DNA of 31,515 nucleotides from Oscillospiraceae bacterium (GTDB lineage: Bacteria > Bacillota > Clostridia > Oscillospirales > Oscillospiraceae): contig JAHHSM010000012.1 of the NCBI GenBank assembly GCA_020025175.1, positions 1-31,515 on the forward strand. Reading direction: 5' to 3'. The position numbers were made by a program, and so were the translations under genes. The notes under the pieces are model-generated. The model was given only the letters and a program-made list of their open reading frames with translations, searched no databases and had not been told where the DNA came from. Numbering within the stretch: the first letter of the stretch is position 1; each line of letters begins with the position of its first letter. Below are positions 9,748 to 18,990 of this stretch, one piece after another.

Positions 9748-9904
9748 AAGAAAAAACGCAATTTACAAGGATAATACAGTGTTTTTACAGAATGTTAATA
9801 AATAAGCAGAAAAATTTACAGGTTCTTTTCATAACCGACAAATAAAGGCAGGATTTGGCGCAGAATGTTTTGGTGAAACAAAGGGGGCGGCATTATAAGC
9901 GAAA

Positions 9905-9940
9905 AGAAAAAGCCCCCGACCGCATAACGATCGGGGGCTG
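9905..9940 (-). terminator. carB-dapF terminator
   Basis: AGCCCCCGA (9911-9919) pairs with TCGGGGGCT (9931-9939). On the minus strand the stem is followed by TTTTTC and lies 12 bases past the carB-dapF stop. Confidence 0.9.
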
Positions 9941-9950
9941 CTGTGTTGTT

Positions 9951-12900
9951 TTACAGTTCGATAGAGCCGTGGAATACGGTTCTTGCATTACCAGTCATGG
10001 ATACGGAACCATCTTCGCTGTAGCGAACGATAACAGTGCCGCCTTTGATGTGGACGGTGATATCCTGATCGTAATGGCAGTGGCCGTTCAGAACGGCAGC
10101 CACCGCAGCAGCGCAGGCACCGGTGCCGCAGGACAGCGTTTCGCCGCTGCCGCGCTCCCAAACGCGCATCTTCAAAGTCGCGCGGTTGATGATCTGAACA
10201 AACTCGGTGTTCACGCTTTCGGGGAACAGGCTGTTTTGCTCAAACATGGGGCCGATTTTTTCAATATCCACAGTATCCACATTGTTCACAAAGGTGACAC
10301 AATGAGGATTCCCCACAGAAACACAGGTGATGTTGTAGGAAGAATCTGCGATGTTGACGGTCTTGTTCACAATGGACTCGCCTTCCAGCGTCACGGGAAT
10401 CTCAGCGGGGTTCAAAATAGCTTTGCCCATATCCACGGTGACGGAAATGACTTTTTCGTTCTGGATGTACAGATGTACACTGCGTATACCGCTGAGCGTT
10501 TCGATAGTCATGCGGCTCTTGCGAACGATATTGTTTTCGTACAGATATTTTGCGACGCAGCGAATACCGTTGCCGCACATCTTGCCCTCAGTGCCGTCAC
10601 GGTTGAACATACGCATCTTTGCGTCTGCGGTGGAGGAGGGCAGAATCATTACGATGCCGTCGCTGCCGACATTGAAGTGACGGTCAGAGAGCACTACACT
10701 GATGGATTCGGGGCTGGGGATTTCGTACTGCATGCAGTCAAAATAAATGTAGTCGTTACCAGTGCCTTCCATCTTGGTGAAGTTCAGTTTCAAAGGTGTT
10801 TTGCGCATGCGGTTCAAATCCACCAGCTCGGTGGTATCCTGAGAATAACGGCTTAAAAGCGACTTTGCCAAAGCATTTGCGGTATCCAAAGAGGTCAGGC
10901 AGGGGATACCCAGCTCGACGGTCTTGCGGCGCATCTTCACGCTGTCCAGCTGAGGCAGCCTGCCCTTGCTGTCGGTGGAGATGACATAGCTGATTTTACC
11001 TGCCTCCATGAGAGAAACGGTGTTTTCGTTAGAACCATCACTAACCTTAGCGACGTGATGGGTGGTCAGACCGACTGCCTCCAGAGCCTTCGCAGTGCCC
11101 TCGGTTGCGTAGATCTCAAAGCCAAGCTCAGCGTACTTGCGGGCAACATCCACGATTTCATATTTATCGCTGTCGCGGACGGTAATCAGGACGCCGCCCT
11201 TCTTGTCCATGTTGTAACCTGCGGCGACCAGACCCTTATACAGAGCCTCTTCCAAATTCTTGCCGATACCCAGAACTTCGCCGGTGGACTTCATTTCAGG
11301 TCCCAGAGCCACGTCCACGTTGGTCAGCTTTTCAAAGGAGAACACAGGAACTTTACATGCAACATAAGGAGGCGTGCGGTACAAACCTGTGCCGTAGCCC
11401 AGATCCTTCAGCTTTTCGCCCAGCATGGTACGGGTTGCCAGATCCACCATAGGAACACCGGTAACCTTGCTGATGTAGGGGATGGTACGGGAGGCACGGG
11501 GATTGACTTCAATCACATAGATCGTGTTTTCGTAAACAACATATTGAATGTTGACCAGACCCTTGGTATTCAGACCCAGAGCCAGATTTTTGGTATAGGA
11601 AATCAAATCTTCGGTGATTTTACCGTCGAGATTCCATGCGGGATATACGGCGATGGAGTCGCCGGAGTGCACGCCGGCACGCTCGATATGCTCCATAATG
11701 CCGGGAATCAGGATATCTTCGCCGTCGCAGATGGCATCCACTTCCAGCTCGGTACCCATCAAATATTTATCAATCAAAACGGGATTTTCGATCTCATGGG
11801 TCAGGATAATGCCCATGTATTCCTTGATATCATCATCGGTAAAGGCGATGATCATATTCTGACCGCCCAGAACATAGCTGGGACGCATCAAAACGGGATA
11901 ACCGATTTCGTTTGCGGCTTTCAAAGCTTCTTCGCAGGTCATGACAGTGTGACCGGCAGCACGTTTGATGCCCAGCTGCTCCAGCAGCTCATCGAAACGC
12001 TCACGATCTTCTGCCATATCGATGGAGTCGCCGGAGGTGCCGATGATATGTACACCATTGCTTTCGAGGAACTTGGTGAGATTGATTGCGGTCTGACCGC
12101 CGAAAGCGACAACAACGCCGTAAGGCTTTTCGGTTTCGATGACGTTCATGACGTCCTCAGGTGTCAGAGGCTCGAAGTACAGACGGTCTGCGGTGTTAAA
12201 GTCGGTGGAAACGGTTTCGGGGTTGTTGTTGACAATGACAACCTGAAAACCTGCCTCACGCAGTGACCATACACAGTGAACGGAAGCATAGTCAAATTCA
12301 ATACCCTGACCGATACGGATAGGACCGGAACCAAAGACGATGACGGTCTTGCGCTTGTCGTCACGGGCGGCAATAAATTCGGCAGCCTCGTTTTCGCTAT
12401 CATAGGTGCTGTAGAAATAGGGGGTTTCTGCCGCAAACTCAGCGCCGCAGGTGTCAACCATTTTGAACACGGCGGGAATGTGGCAGGGCAGAGCCTGACC
12501 GGAAATACGTTCGATAACCTTGTCGGGATAGCCGGACTTTTTCGCAGTCAGATAAAGGTCACGAGTCAGTGGTTCGGTTTCCATGCGCTTTTCCAGCTTG
12601 CATAGGTTCAAAAGCTTGTTCAGGAACCACAAATCAATCTTGGTAATGTCGTGAATCTCTTCAGGAGTGACACCACGGCGCAGTGCCTCGAAAATTACAA
12701 ACAGACGCTCGTCATCTTCATCATGCAGTTTCTCGTGCAGCGCTTCGTCAGAAAGAGCGGCCTGCTTGGGCTGACGCAGGCAGTCCAGAGAGATGGCAGC
12801 GCCGCGGACAGCCTTCATGATGCCCTCTTCAAAGCTCTGTCCAATGGACATCACTTCGCCGGTTGCCTTCATCTGGGTGCCAAGAGTACGCTTTGCGTAA

Positions 12901-13997
12901 ACAAACTTATCAAAAGGCCACTTGGGCAGCTTGACCACCAGATAGTCCAGAGTGGGTTCAAAGCACGCAAAAGTGGTGCCGGTAACGGCATTTGGAATCT
13001 CGTCCATACTGTAGCCGATTGCAATTTTGGTTGCAACGCGGGCAATGGGGTAGCCGGATGCCTTGGAAGCCAGAGCGGAGGAACGGGACACACGGGGATT
13101 GACCTCAATGACAGCATATTCAAAGCTGTCGGGGTTCAGTGCAAACTGGCAGTTGCAGCCGCCCTCAATGCCCAGAGCTGTAATAATATTCAAGGCAGCA
13201 GAGCGGAGCATGCTGTATTCCTGACTGGATAGAGTGACCGCAGGCGCAACAACGATGGAGTCGCCGGTGTGGATGCCGACGGGATCAAAGTTTTCCATGG
13301 AGCAGATGGTGATGGCATTGCCTTTGCTGTCGCGCATGACCTCAAACTCAATTTCCTTCCAGCCGGAAATGCAGCGCTCCACCAGAATCTGGGTAATGGG
13401 ACTCAGACGCAGACCGGCTTCACCGATGCGCTCCAGATCGGCACGGTTATAGCAAATGCCGCCGCCGCTGCCGCCCAGCGTAAATGCAGGACGGACGATG
13501 ACGGGATAGCTGATTTCTTCAGCGAATGCCAGTGCATCCTCCAGGGTGGTAACGACCTTGGAAGGAATGCAGGGCTGATTGATGGATTCCATGGTATCTT
13601 TGAAAAGCTGGCGGTCCTCGGCTTTGTCAATGGTTTCCGGGTTTGCACCCAGCAGCATGACATTGTTTTCCTCCAGAAAGCCGGATTTTGCAAGCTGCAT
13701 GGAAAGCGTCAGACCAGTCTGACCGCCCAGGGTGGACAGAATACTGTCAGGCTTTTCTTTCTTAATGATGCGCTTGATGGTTTCCAGTGTCAGCGGCTCG
13801 ATATAAATGTGGTCAGCCATGGCATTGTCGGTCATAATGGTAGCGGGGTTTGAGTTGACCAGAACAACTTCCAGACCCTCTTCTTTCAGTGCACGGCAAG
13901 CCTGTGTGCCGGCATAGTCGAATTCTGCAGCCTGACCGATCACGATGGGGCCGGAACCGATGACCATGACTTTTTTGAGTTTTGGATTGAGCGGCAT
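9951..13997 (-). CDS. Carbamoyl-phosphate synthase large subunit fused to diaminopimelate epimerase (CarB-DapF)
   Basis: The single 1348-residue frame carries two enzymes. Residues 1-1060 are a full CarB: two ATP-grasp halves with MVIGSGPIVIGQ near the start and VFGSGPIRIGQ opening the second half, then the MGS-type allosteric domain to about 1060. It makes carbamoyl phosphate for arginine and pyrimidines. Residues 1064-1348 are a full DapF: FTKMEGTGND (1073-1082), first catalytic cysteine Cys1141 (KMCGNGIRC), SVGNPHCV, and second Cys1290 (SCGTGACA). DapF converts LL- to meso-diaminopimelate for lysine and peptidoglycan. The ATG at 13997 follows GGAGGG by seven bases; the TTG at 14012 overlaps that site and is rejected. 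A separate DapF start at Met1064 (10808) has only a weak GGTGG upstream. No carA is adjacent. Confidence 0.93.
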   Translation of the reverse strand: MPLNPKLKKVMVIGSGPIVIGQAAEFDYAGTQACRALKEEGLEVVLVNSNPATIMTDNAMADHIYIEPLTLETIKRIIKKEKPDSILSTLGGQTGLTLSMQLAKSGFLEENNVMLLGANPETIDKAEDRQLFKDTMESINQPCIPSKVVTTLEDALAFAEEISYPVIVRPAFTLGGSGGGICYNRADLERIGEAGLRLSPITQILVERCISGWKEIEFEVMRDSKGNAITICSMENFDPVGIHTGDSIVVAPAVTLSSQEYSMLRSAALNIITALGIEGGCNCQFALNPDSFEYAVIEVNPRVSRSSALASKASGYPIARVATKIAIGYSMDEIPNAVTGTTFACFEPTLDYLVVKLPKWPFDKFVYAKRTLGTQMKATGEVMSIGQSFEEGIMKAVRGAAISLDCLRQPKQAALSDEALHEKLHDEDDERLFVIFEALRRGVTPEEIHDITKIDLWFLNKLLNLCKLEKRMETEPLTRDLYLTAKKSGYPDKVIERISGQALPCHIPAVFKMVDTCGAEFAAETPYFYSTYDSENEAAEFIAARDDKRKTVIVFGSGPIRIGQGIEFDYASVHCVWSLREAGFQVVIVNNNPETVSTDFNTADRLYFEPLTPEDVMNVIETEKPYGVVVAFGGQTAINLTKFLESNGVHIIGTSGDSIDMAEDRERFDELLEQLGIKRAAGHTVMTCEEALKAANEIGYPVLMRPSYVLGGQNMIIAFTDDDIKEYMGIILTHEIENPVLIDKYLMGTELEVDAICDGEDILIPGIMEHIERAGVHSGDSIAVYPAWNLDGKITEDLISYTKNLALGLNTKGLVNIQYVVYENTIYVIEVNPRASRTIPYISKVTGVPMVDLATRTMLGEKLKDLGYGTGLYRTPPYVACKVPVFSFEKLTNVDVALGPEMKSTGEVLGIGKNLEEALYKGLVAAGYNMDKKGGVLITVRDSDKYEIVDVARKYAELGFEIYATEGTAKALEAVGLTTHHVAKVSDGSNENTVSLMEAGKISYVISTDSKGRLPQLDSVKMRRKTVELGIPCLTSLDTANALAKSLLSRYSQDTTELVDLNRMRKTPLKLNFTKMEGTGNDYIYFDCMQYEIPSPESISVVLSDRHFNVGSDGIVMILPSSTADAKMRMFNRDGTEGKMCGNGIRCVAKYLYENNIVRKSRMTIETLSGIRSVHLYIQNEKVISVTVDMGKAILNPAEIPVTLEGESIVNKTVNIADSSYNITCVSVGNPHCVTFVNNVDTVDIEKIGPMFEQNSLFPESVNTEFVQIINRATLKMRVWERGSGETLSCGTGACAAAVAAVLNGHCHYDQDITVHIKGGTVIVRYSEDGSVSMTGNARTVFHGSIEL

Positions 13998-14036
13998 GTA
14001 TATTCCCTCCAAACAAATATGAGTTCACAGAGTGTC

Positions 14037-14093
14037 GCGACCACAGAATATGCAGATGCAGTCATTAAAAAACATCTGGTATTTTGTGGGCGC
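14037..14093 (-). promoter_or_regulatory. Long stem-loop in the carB-dapF leader
   Basis: CCACAGAATATGCAGATG (14041-14058) pairs almost fully with CATCTGGTATTTTGTGG (14073-14089), and GCG/CGC extends it beyond one mismatch. It lies about 40 bases before the start codon and is not followed by a T run, so it is not a standard terminator. It does not show the PyrR-binding consensus. Role unknown. Confidence 0.45.
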
Positions 14094-14150
14094 AGGACAG
14101 CTCGAAACTGCTTTATAGCAAATGCTGCAAGGCATTTTAATCTATTAAAT

Positions 14151-14178
14151 ATTATACTCAATTTTGGCGATCTGTCCA
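14151..14178 (-). promoter_or_regulatory. carB-dapF promoter
   Basis: On the minus strand, -35 TGGACA (14173-14178), a 16-base spacer and -10 TATAAT (14151-14156). The transcript would have a leader of about 147 bases carrying the long stem-loop. Confidence 0.6.
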
Positions 14179-14424
14179 GAAAAATGAGGGCTTAGAATGC
14201 ATGTATTTCACGAAAAAAATGCTTTTCATCGGCTTTACCATATCCCCGGAAAAAACAAAGAACAATCCTGTGAAAGTTGCCGAAAAAATGGAGGAAGTAT
14301 TTGTGAAAGTAAACAATTTGGGAGAAACGGATCGGTTTGATACCAAATGAAAAAAATGTATAGATATACGATAAAATACACTGTTTTTACAAATTGCCCG
14401 TTTTGCAGCAAAATAAAGAAATCG
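14179..14424. other. Gene-poor AT-rich gap between carB-dapF and nahK
   Basis: There is no convincing gene here. One 49-codon plus-strand frame (14201-14350, starting MYFTKKMLF) has only a distant GAGGG before it and no recognisable domain. I treat it as unproven. Confidence 0.4.
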
Positions 14425-14453
14425 TTGAGATTTCTGCAAAAATATAATATAAT
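14425..14453 (+). promoter_or_regulatory. nahK promoter
   Basis: -35 TTGAGA (14425-14430), a 17-base spacer and a perfect -10 TATAAT (14448-14453). The leader to the start codon is about 84 bases and unusually GC-rich for its surroundings. Confidence 0.72.
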
Positions 14454-14543
14454 ACCATCCGCAATAACGTGCCGGAGGTGGGCTGCGGAATTGTTTGCAA
14501 TGCAGCAACGACCCGGATTTAGAATGAGAGTGAGAGAATAGAG

Positions 14544-15656
14544 ATGAAGGATACACTTCAGAAAGTTTGCGGCATATTCTGTATTGAAGGAACATTTGAC
14601 TCTTATGAAGAAATCACCATCGGAAACATCAATCGCACCTATAAAGTAAACTATACGGGCAAAAATGGTGAAAAACAATCCTATATGGTACAGGCTGTCA
14701 ATACATTTGCTTTTAAAGATCCCGTTGCTGTGATGGAAAATATTGATAAAGTGACGGAGCATATCCGCAGAAAAAAACCCGGATATACAACATTGGATTT
14801 TTATCGCACAAAGGATCAGAAATCTTATTTTTTTGAGGGGGAGTCTTTTTGGCGTGTATTCAACCACATTCCCTCTGTCACCCATGATGTTTGCGATGAT
14901 TTGAGTGTGGTGTGCAGTGCAGGTCGGGCATTTGGAGAGTTTCAAAAGATGCTCGCAGATTTTGATGCCCAGCAGCTGCATATCACGATTCCTGATTTTC
15001 ACAATACACAGGCGCGGTATGAAAAGCTGGAGCGGGACATGGCGGCAGATCCGCTGGGGAAAGTTTCCGAGGTACGCAAGGAGCTGGACTGGCTGCTGAG
15101 TGTCAAAGAGAAGGCATGCCGCTTGGTGACCATGCAGCAGGCAGGAGAGCTGCCGCTGCGTGTAACACACAATGATACGAAAATCAATAATGTTCTCTTC
15201 GATCAAAAAGGCTGCCAGGCGCTTGTGGTGATTGATCTGGATACGGTTATGCCCGGACTGGTCGGATTTGATTTTGGCGATGCTATCCGTTTTGCGGCGA
15301 ATCGTGTGGCGGAGGACAGCCGCGACTGGAAAGAGGCAGGCATTGATCTGGATGTATTTCGTGCCTTTGCAAAAGGATTTTTGAAGGATACTGCGGATAT
15401 GCTGACGCAGAATGAAAAGGATACGCTGGCATTGAGCTGCTTTGCGATTACCTGTGAGCAGGCAGTGCGGTTTGTGGATGATTATATTATGGGAAGTCCC
15501 TATTTCAAAATCAATTATCCGGAGCATAATTTGGTTCGCACACGCTGCCAGCTGGCTCTGGCAAAGGATATCGAAAAGCATTTGGGCCAGATGGAGCAAA
15601 TCATTCGGAATTGTTTCGAAAACAAAGTGTGTATAAACGGTGCAAACGCTGATTAA
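14544..15656 (+). CDS. nahK: N-acetylhexosamine 1-kinase (NahK/LnpB-like, APH fold)
   Basis: The predicted cytoplasmic kinase phosphorylates GlcNAc/GalNAc at the anomeric O1 using ATP. This follows the bifidobacterial LNB/GNB pathway, where the kinase acts on the sugar released by the phosphorylase. The 370-residue length matches the family. The phosphotransferase core is clear: THNDTKINNVLFD (208-220) with catalytic base Asp211, and the metal site DLDTVMPG (231-238) followed by FDFGDAIRF. HNDTKxNN with DLDTVMPG is the NahK-type rather than aminoglycoside-resistance version. The ribosome binding site is weak (GAGTGAGAG). The gene stands alone, convergent with galT, and belongs functionally with the phosphorylase 6 kb downstream. 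A different sugar or amino-sugar acceptor remains possible. Confidence 0.85.
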   Translation: MKDTLQKVCGIFCIEGTFDSYEEITIGNINRTYKVNYTGKNGEKQSYMVQAVNTFAFKDPVAVMENIDKVTEHIRRKKPGYTTLDFYRTKDQKSYFFEGESFWRVFNHIPSVTHDVCDDLSVVCSAGRAFGEFQKMLADFDAQQLHITIPDFHNTQARYEKLERDMAADPLGKVSEVRKELDWLLSVKEKACRLVTMQQAGELPLRVTHNDTKINNVLFDQKGCQALVVIDLDTVMPGLVGFDFGDAIRFAANRVAEDSRDWKEAGIDLDVFRAFAKGFLKDTADMLTQNEKDTLALSCFAITCEQAVRFVDDYIMGSPYFKINYPEHNLVRTRCQLALAKDIEKHLGQMEQIIRNCFENKVCINGANAD

Positions 15657-15700
15657 AAAACATGGCTGCTGATTCTTTGAAGAATCAGCAGCCATGTTCT
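15657..15700. terminator. Bidirectional terminator between nahK and galT
   Basis: AACATGGCTGCTGATTCTT (15659-15677) and its complement (15680-15698) form a 19-bp inverted repeat. On the minus strand it is followed by TTTTTT, so it is strongest for galT. On the plus strand the tail is CTATTATATTG, which is weaker. Confidence 0.85.
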
Positions 15701-15740
15701 ATTATATTGTTAGGTAGTATACATCACTGGGAGTTAACGG

Positions 15741-17231
15741 TCAATGCTGGTTGATATAGTCGATCAATCGCAGAAAAGCGGCACGTCCGTCGGCAGTACG
15801 CTTATAAACGCCTGCGTGCTCCAAAACCTGCACAAATACCAGCCCAACTTCCTTTTTAAGAATGGATTTTACATTCTCTTGGGTAAAAGTATATTTTCCT
15901 TGAAGCTGCTCCACCCAATCGGCATGCTTCGAAAGAATTTCATCGCTGCGGATATTCCGGCCATCTGGAATAGCAGCAGATAACAGTGCAAGCTCTGTTT
16001 TTAATCGGGCAGGGAGAACGGCAAGCCCCATAACTTCGATCAGCCCGATATTTTCCTTTTTGATGTGATGCAGTTCAGCGTGGGGGTGATAAAGCCCAAG
16101 AGGGTGCTCCGGCGTGGTCAAATTATTGCGGAGCACTAAATCCAGTTCGAAGTTGTCGTTGCGCATGCGGGCAATGGGTGTAATGGTGTTGTGGGCTTCC
16201 CCGTTTGTTTCAGCGAAAATTACCGCAGATTCATCAGAGTAGCCACGCCAGCATGAGAGAATTTTGTCTGCAAGGTCAATCAGCCGATCCGTTTTTTTGC
16301 CGCTGATGCGCAGGACGGACATGGGCCATTTGACAATGCCGGCAGAGACATCTTCAAACCCTGTAAAGGTAAGCACTGTTTCGATGGGGGCTTTTTCCAT
16401 GGCGAAGGTGCAGCGGCCACCCTGAAAATGATCGTGGGCAAGAATCGAACCGCCGACGATGGGCAGATCTGCATTGGAACCGACAAAGTAGTGAGGGAAC
16501 TGGCTGATAAAATCCAACAGCTTGCCAAAACATGCCCGATCGATTTTCATGGGGGTATGCTCCTGATTCAGGCAAATGCAGTGCTCATTATAATATACAT
16601 AAGGGGAATACTGCAAAAACCAGGGGGAACGGTGGATCGTAATGGGAATCATACGGTGGTTTTGACGGGCGGGATGCTGGAGATTGCCGGCGTATCCTTC
16701 GTTATCCGCGCACAGCAGGCATTGCGGATAACCGCTTTGAGGGGAAAGCTTGGCGGCGGCAATGGCACGGGGATCTTTTTCTGGTTTGGAAAGATTGATG
16801 GTGATATCCAAATCACCGTAAGGCGTTTGCGTGATCCATTTTATATCTTTTTTGATACGGTATCGGCGAATATAGTTGGTATCCTGACTAAACCGATAAT
16901 ACCAGTTTGTGGCATCTTCCGGACTTTTTGCGTACAGTGCGGCGAAATGCGCCTGTACTTGCGAGGGGGGAGGGGTCAGCCGTCCCATGAGTTTGGTATC
17001 AAACAAATCGCGGCTCGTTACATCGTTTTCAATCAGACCCTGCGCGGCTGCCCAGTCTAAAATGTCTTTTAAGATTTCTTCGAGGGGCCTAACCTGAGGT
17101 ATACGCGCCTGCCAGTCATTTAAGTGCAGGTCATCGAGCAGGCTGTTGCGTGCCCAGCGGATATCGGCTGCATGGAGCAGACGGCAGATGTGGGCATAAT
17201 GAAGCAAGTCTGTAACTGCCTGATAAATCAT
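15741..17231 (-). CDS. galT: UDP-glucose--hexose-1-phosphate uridylyltransferase, class II
   Basis: GalT exchanges UMP between UDP-glucose and galactose-1-phosphate, yielding UDP-galactose and glucose-1-phosphate. The 496 residues match the long Firmicutes (GalT class II) family rather than the 350-residue E. coli type. Visible features are PQCLLCADNEGY, YVYYNEHCICLN, the SILAHDHFQGG active-site segment, and a C-terminal half with LYHPHAELHHIKKENIG. GGAGGG six bases before the ATG supports the start. It would consume Gal-1-P from the neighbouring phosphorylase. No galactokinase is present, which fits phosphorolytic release of Gal-1-P. Confidence 0.94.
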   Translation of the reverse strand: MIYQAVTDLLHYAHICRLLHAADIRWARNSLLDDLHLNDWQARIPQVRPLEEILKDILDWAAAQGLIENDVTSRDLFDTKLMGRLTPPPSQVQAHFAALYAKSPEDATNWYYRFSQDTNYIRRYRIKKDIKWITQTPYGDLDITINLSKPEKDPRAIAAAKLSPQSGYPQCLLCADNEGYAGNLQHPARQNHRMIPITIHRSPWFLQYSPYVYYNEHCICLNQEHTPMKIDRACFGKLLDFISQFPHYFVGSNADLPIVGGSILAHDHFQGGRCTFAMEKAPIETVLTFTGFEDVSAGIVKWPMSVLRISGKKTDRLIDLADKILSCWRGYSDESAVIFAETNGEAHNTITPIARMRNDNFELDLVLRNNLTTPEHPLGLYHPHAELHHIKKENIGLIEVMGLAVLPARLKTELALLSAAIPDGRNIRSDEILSKHADWVEQLQGKYTFTQENVKSILKKEVGLVFVQVLEHAGVYKRTADGRAAFLRLIDYINQH

Positions 17232-17269
17232 GAAGATCCCTCCGCATTCCTTTTTGCATTATTTTCATT

Positions 17270-17298
17270 ATTTTACAATATCCAAATGGGAAAGACAA
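17270..17298 (-). promoter_or_regulatory. galT promoter
   Basis: On the minus strand, -35 TTGTCT (17293-17298), a 17-base spacer and -10 TAAAAT (17270-17275), leaving a short leader before the galT ribosome binding site. Confidence 0.5.
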
Positions 17299-17430
17299 TA
17301 GTGCATATCCTGCACGCGTTGTACATGATTTATCAAAATTGACCTATGAACGATGCAAAAAGAAACAGAGCAATTAGAAAAAATAAAATTGTGCAAAATG
17401 ACCTTTTTTTTTCTCCGGCGGCGGAAATAA

Positions 17431-17458
17431 TTGACAAAATGACAAAAGTAAGTATAAT
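17431..17458 (+). promoter_or_regulatory. Promoter of the sugar ABC transporter/phosphorylase operon
   Basis: Perfect -35 TTGACA (17431-17436), a 16-base spacer and perfect -10 TATAAT (17453-17458). Transcription would start near 17465. Confidence 0.82.
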
Positions 17459-17464
17459 TGTAAC

Positions 17465-17499
17465 AAGAAACCCGTTTGAGCAAAGCAATGGGTTTTCTT
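17465..17499 (+). promoter_or_regulatory. 5'-terminal stem-loop of the transporter mRNA
   Basis: AAGAAACCC (17465-17473) and GGGTTTTCTT (17490-17499) pair with one bulged T, at the expected 5' end of the transcript. It could protect the mRNA or act as an early attenuator. The remaining leader (to 17600) has no other feature I can support. Confidence 0.4.
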
Positions 17500-17613
17500 C
17501 TGAGAAAAAGCGTGGCAAAAAGCGTCCCCTTCCTGCATGGAAGTGGACATCTGTTTTTTGTGCGAAAACCTCAGAATCCGTACATCTTAAAATATTTTTT
17601 AGGAGGAAGAAGA

Positions 17614-18990
17614 ATGAGAATGAAGAAGCTTTTTGCAGGAGCTCTCGCATTGTCTATGTCTATGAGTCTGGTGGCTTGCGGCAGCAGTAATACCAACCCT
17701 TCCACAAATGAAAATGACGGTGATCCCTATGCAAAATTTGCAGGTACGACCATCTCTGTAGCAGCCATTGAAACTGCTTACGGAACAAAAATGTGGGAAG
17801 ATGTGGCTGCGGCATTTGAGAAGGAAACCGGTATCAAGGTAAAGCTCACCACTGAGAAGAATTTGGAAGATGTGATCGGCGCTGCCATGCAGGGCGGTGA
17901 ATTCCCCGATGTCATTCATCTGGCAACCGGACGTCCTGCCGGCTTGACGGAGCAGTTCATCAAGGATAACAACATTGCTGAAATTACCGATGTCCTGTCC
18001 ATGACGGTTCCCGGTGAGGATGTGAAGGTTTCCGACAAGATTGCAGGCGGCTTTACCGACACTTCTTTGACGAACCCCTATGGTGACGGAAAAACTTATC
18101 TGGCTCCCATGTTCTATTCTCCCTGCGGCCTGTTCTACAATCAGGGCCTGTTTGAGGAAAAGGGCTGGACCGTACCCACCACTTGGGATGAAATGTGGGA
18201 ACTGGGCGAAAAAGCCAGAGCAGAGGGTATTTATCTCTTTACCTATCCTACTGCAGGCTACTTCGATGCATTCCTGTATGCGCTGATGTATTCCGTCGGC
18301 GGTCCTGAGTTTTTCGATGCTGCAACCCATTATGAAGAGGGTGTTTGGGATACAGAAGAAGCAAAGACCTGCTTTGAAATTCTCGGCAAGCTGGCTTCCT
18401 ACACCAACCCCATCACACCTGCTCAGGCAAACCAGCAGGATTTCACCCAGAATCAGCAGCTGGTTCTGGACAACAAGGCACTGTTCATGCCCAATGGCAC
18501 ATGGATCGTTGGTGAAATGGCTCCGGCTCCCCGTGCAGAAGGCTTTAAGTGGGGCATGACCGCTCTGCCTGCTGTGGAAAAAGGCGGCTCCGGCTATTCC
18601 TACACCTGGTTTGAGCAGGCTTGGATTCCTGCCGGTGCAGAAAACATTGATGCCGGCAAGCTGTTTTTGGCATTTTTGTACAGCGATACCGCCTGCGAGA
18701 TTTTTGCAAATGCAACCGACGCTGACGGCAAGCCCACACCTGCAATCCAGCCTGTGAAGGGCATCGCTGACAAGCTGACCGGCGATAATGTGATGTTCTA
18801 TTCCATTTATGACAACGGCGCAAAGGCTGCTATGGGTAACTTCGCTCCGTTCGATGCAATCCCCGGCATTGAGGTTTCCGGTGTATTCTTTGAGCCTATC
18901 AACTCTTTGGTTTCCGGAAAACTGACAGTGGATCAGTGGATGGCTGACATCAAGGCGGCCAGCGATCAGATGCGTGCAAACCTGAAGTAA
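17614..18990 (+). CDS. Sugar ABC transporter solute-binding lipoprotein (family 1)
   Basis: This is the extracellular binding protein of a CUT1-type importer. The 458 residues begin with a lipoprotein signal (MRMKKLF...) and lipobox LVAC with acylated Cys22. A low-complexity Asn/Ser/Asp linker follows, then an SBP_bac_1 fold: VAAAFEKETGIKVKL, GEFPDVIHLATG, YGDGKTYLAPMF, YNQGLFEEKGWTVPTTWDEM. AGGAGG seven bases before the ATG at 17614 fixes the start; the longer in-frame extension has no signal peptide. The gene is first in the operon with two permeases and the GH112 phosphorylase, so the likely ligand is GNB, LNB or a related beta-1,3-galactoside (inference from context). Confidence 0.92.
   Translation: MRMKKLFAGALALSMSMSLVACGSSNTNPSTNENDGDPYAKFAGTTISVAAIETAYGTKMWEDVAAAFEKETGIKVKLTTEKNLEDVIGAAMQGGEFPDVIHLATGRPAGLTEQFIKDNNIAEITDVLSMTVPGEDVKVSDKIAGGFTDTSLTNPYGDGKTYLAPMFYSPCGLFYNQGLFEEKGWTVPTTWDEMWELGEKARAEGIYLFTYPTAGYFDAFLYALMYSVGGPEFFDAATHYEEGVWDTEEAKTCFEILGKLASYTNPITPAQANQQDFTQNQQLVLDNKALFMPNGTWIVGEMAPAPRAEGFKWGMTALPAVEKGGSGYSYTWFEQAWIPAGAENIDAGKLFLAFLYSDTACEIFANATDADGKPTPAIQPVKGIADKLTGDNVMFYSIYDNGAKAAMGNFAPFDAIPGIEVSGVFFEPINSLVSGKLTVDQWMADIKAASDQMRANLK

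Noticed and set aside
10808..10830. Separate start for a stand-alone DapF at Met1064 of the fusion
   Set aside because: The frame is continuous with CarB and only a weak GGTGG precedes the ATG; a fusion is the simpler reading.
11055..12266. 403-codon plus-strand frame opposite carB
   Set aside because: It is a shadow of the highly conserved CarB second half; no domain and no initiation signal.
14013..14180. PyrR attenuator before carB
   Set aside because: The leader has a long stem-loop, but I could not find the PyrR-binding consensus or a terminator with a T run.
14201..14350. 49-codon frame beginning MYFTKKMLF between carB-dapF and nahK
   Set aside because: Only a distant GAGGG precedes it, there is no recognisable feature, and it lies in AT-rich DNA where such frames arise by chance. 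It could be revisited if conserved.
14235..15695. 486-codon minus-strand frame opposite nahK
   Set aside because: The nahK strand carries catalytic motifs, and the antisense product is a low-complexity, His/Ile/Cys-rich sequence.
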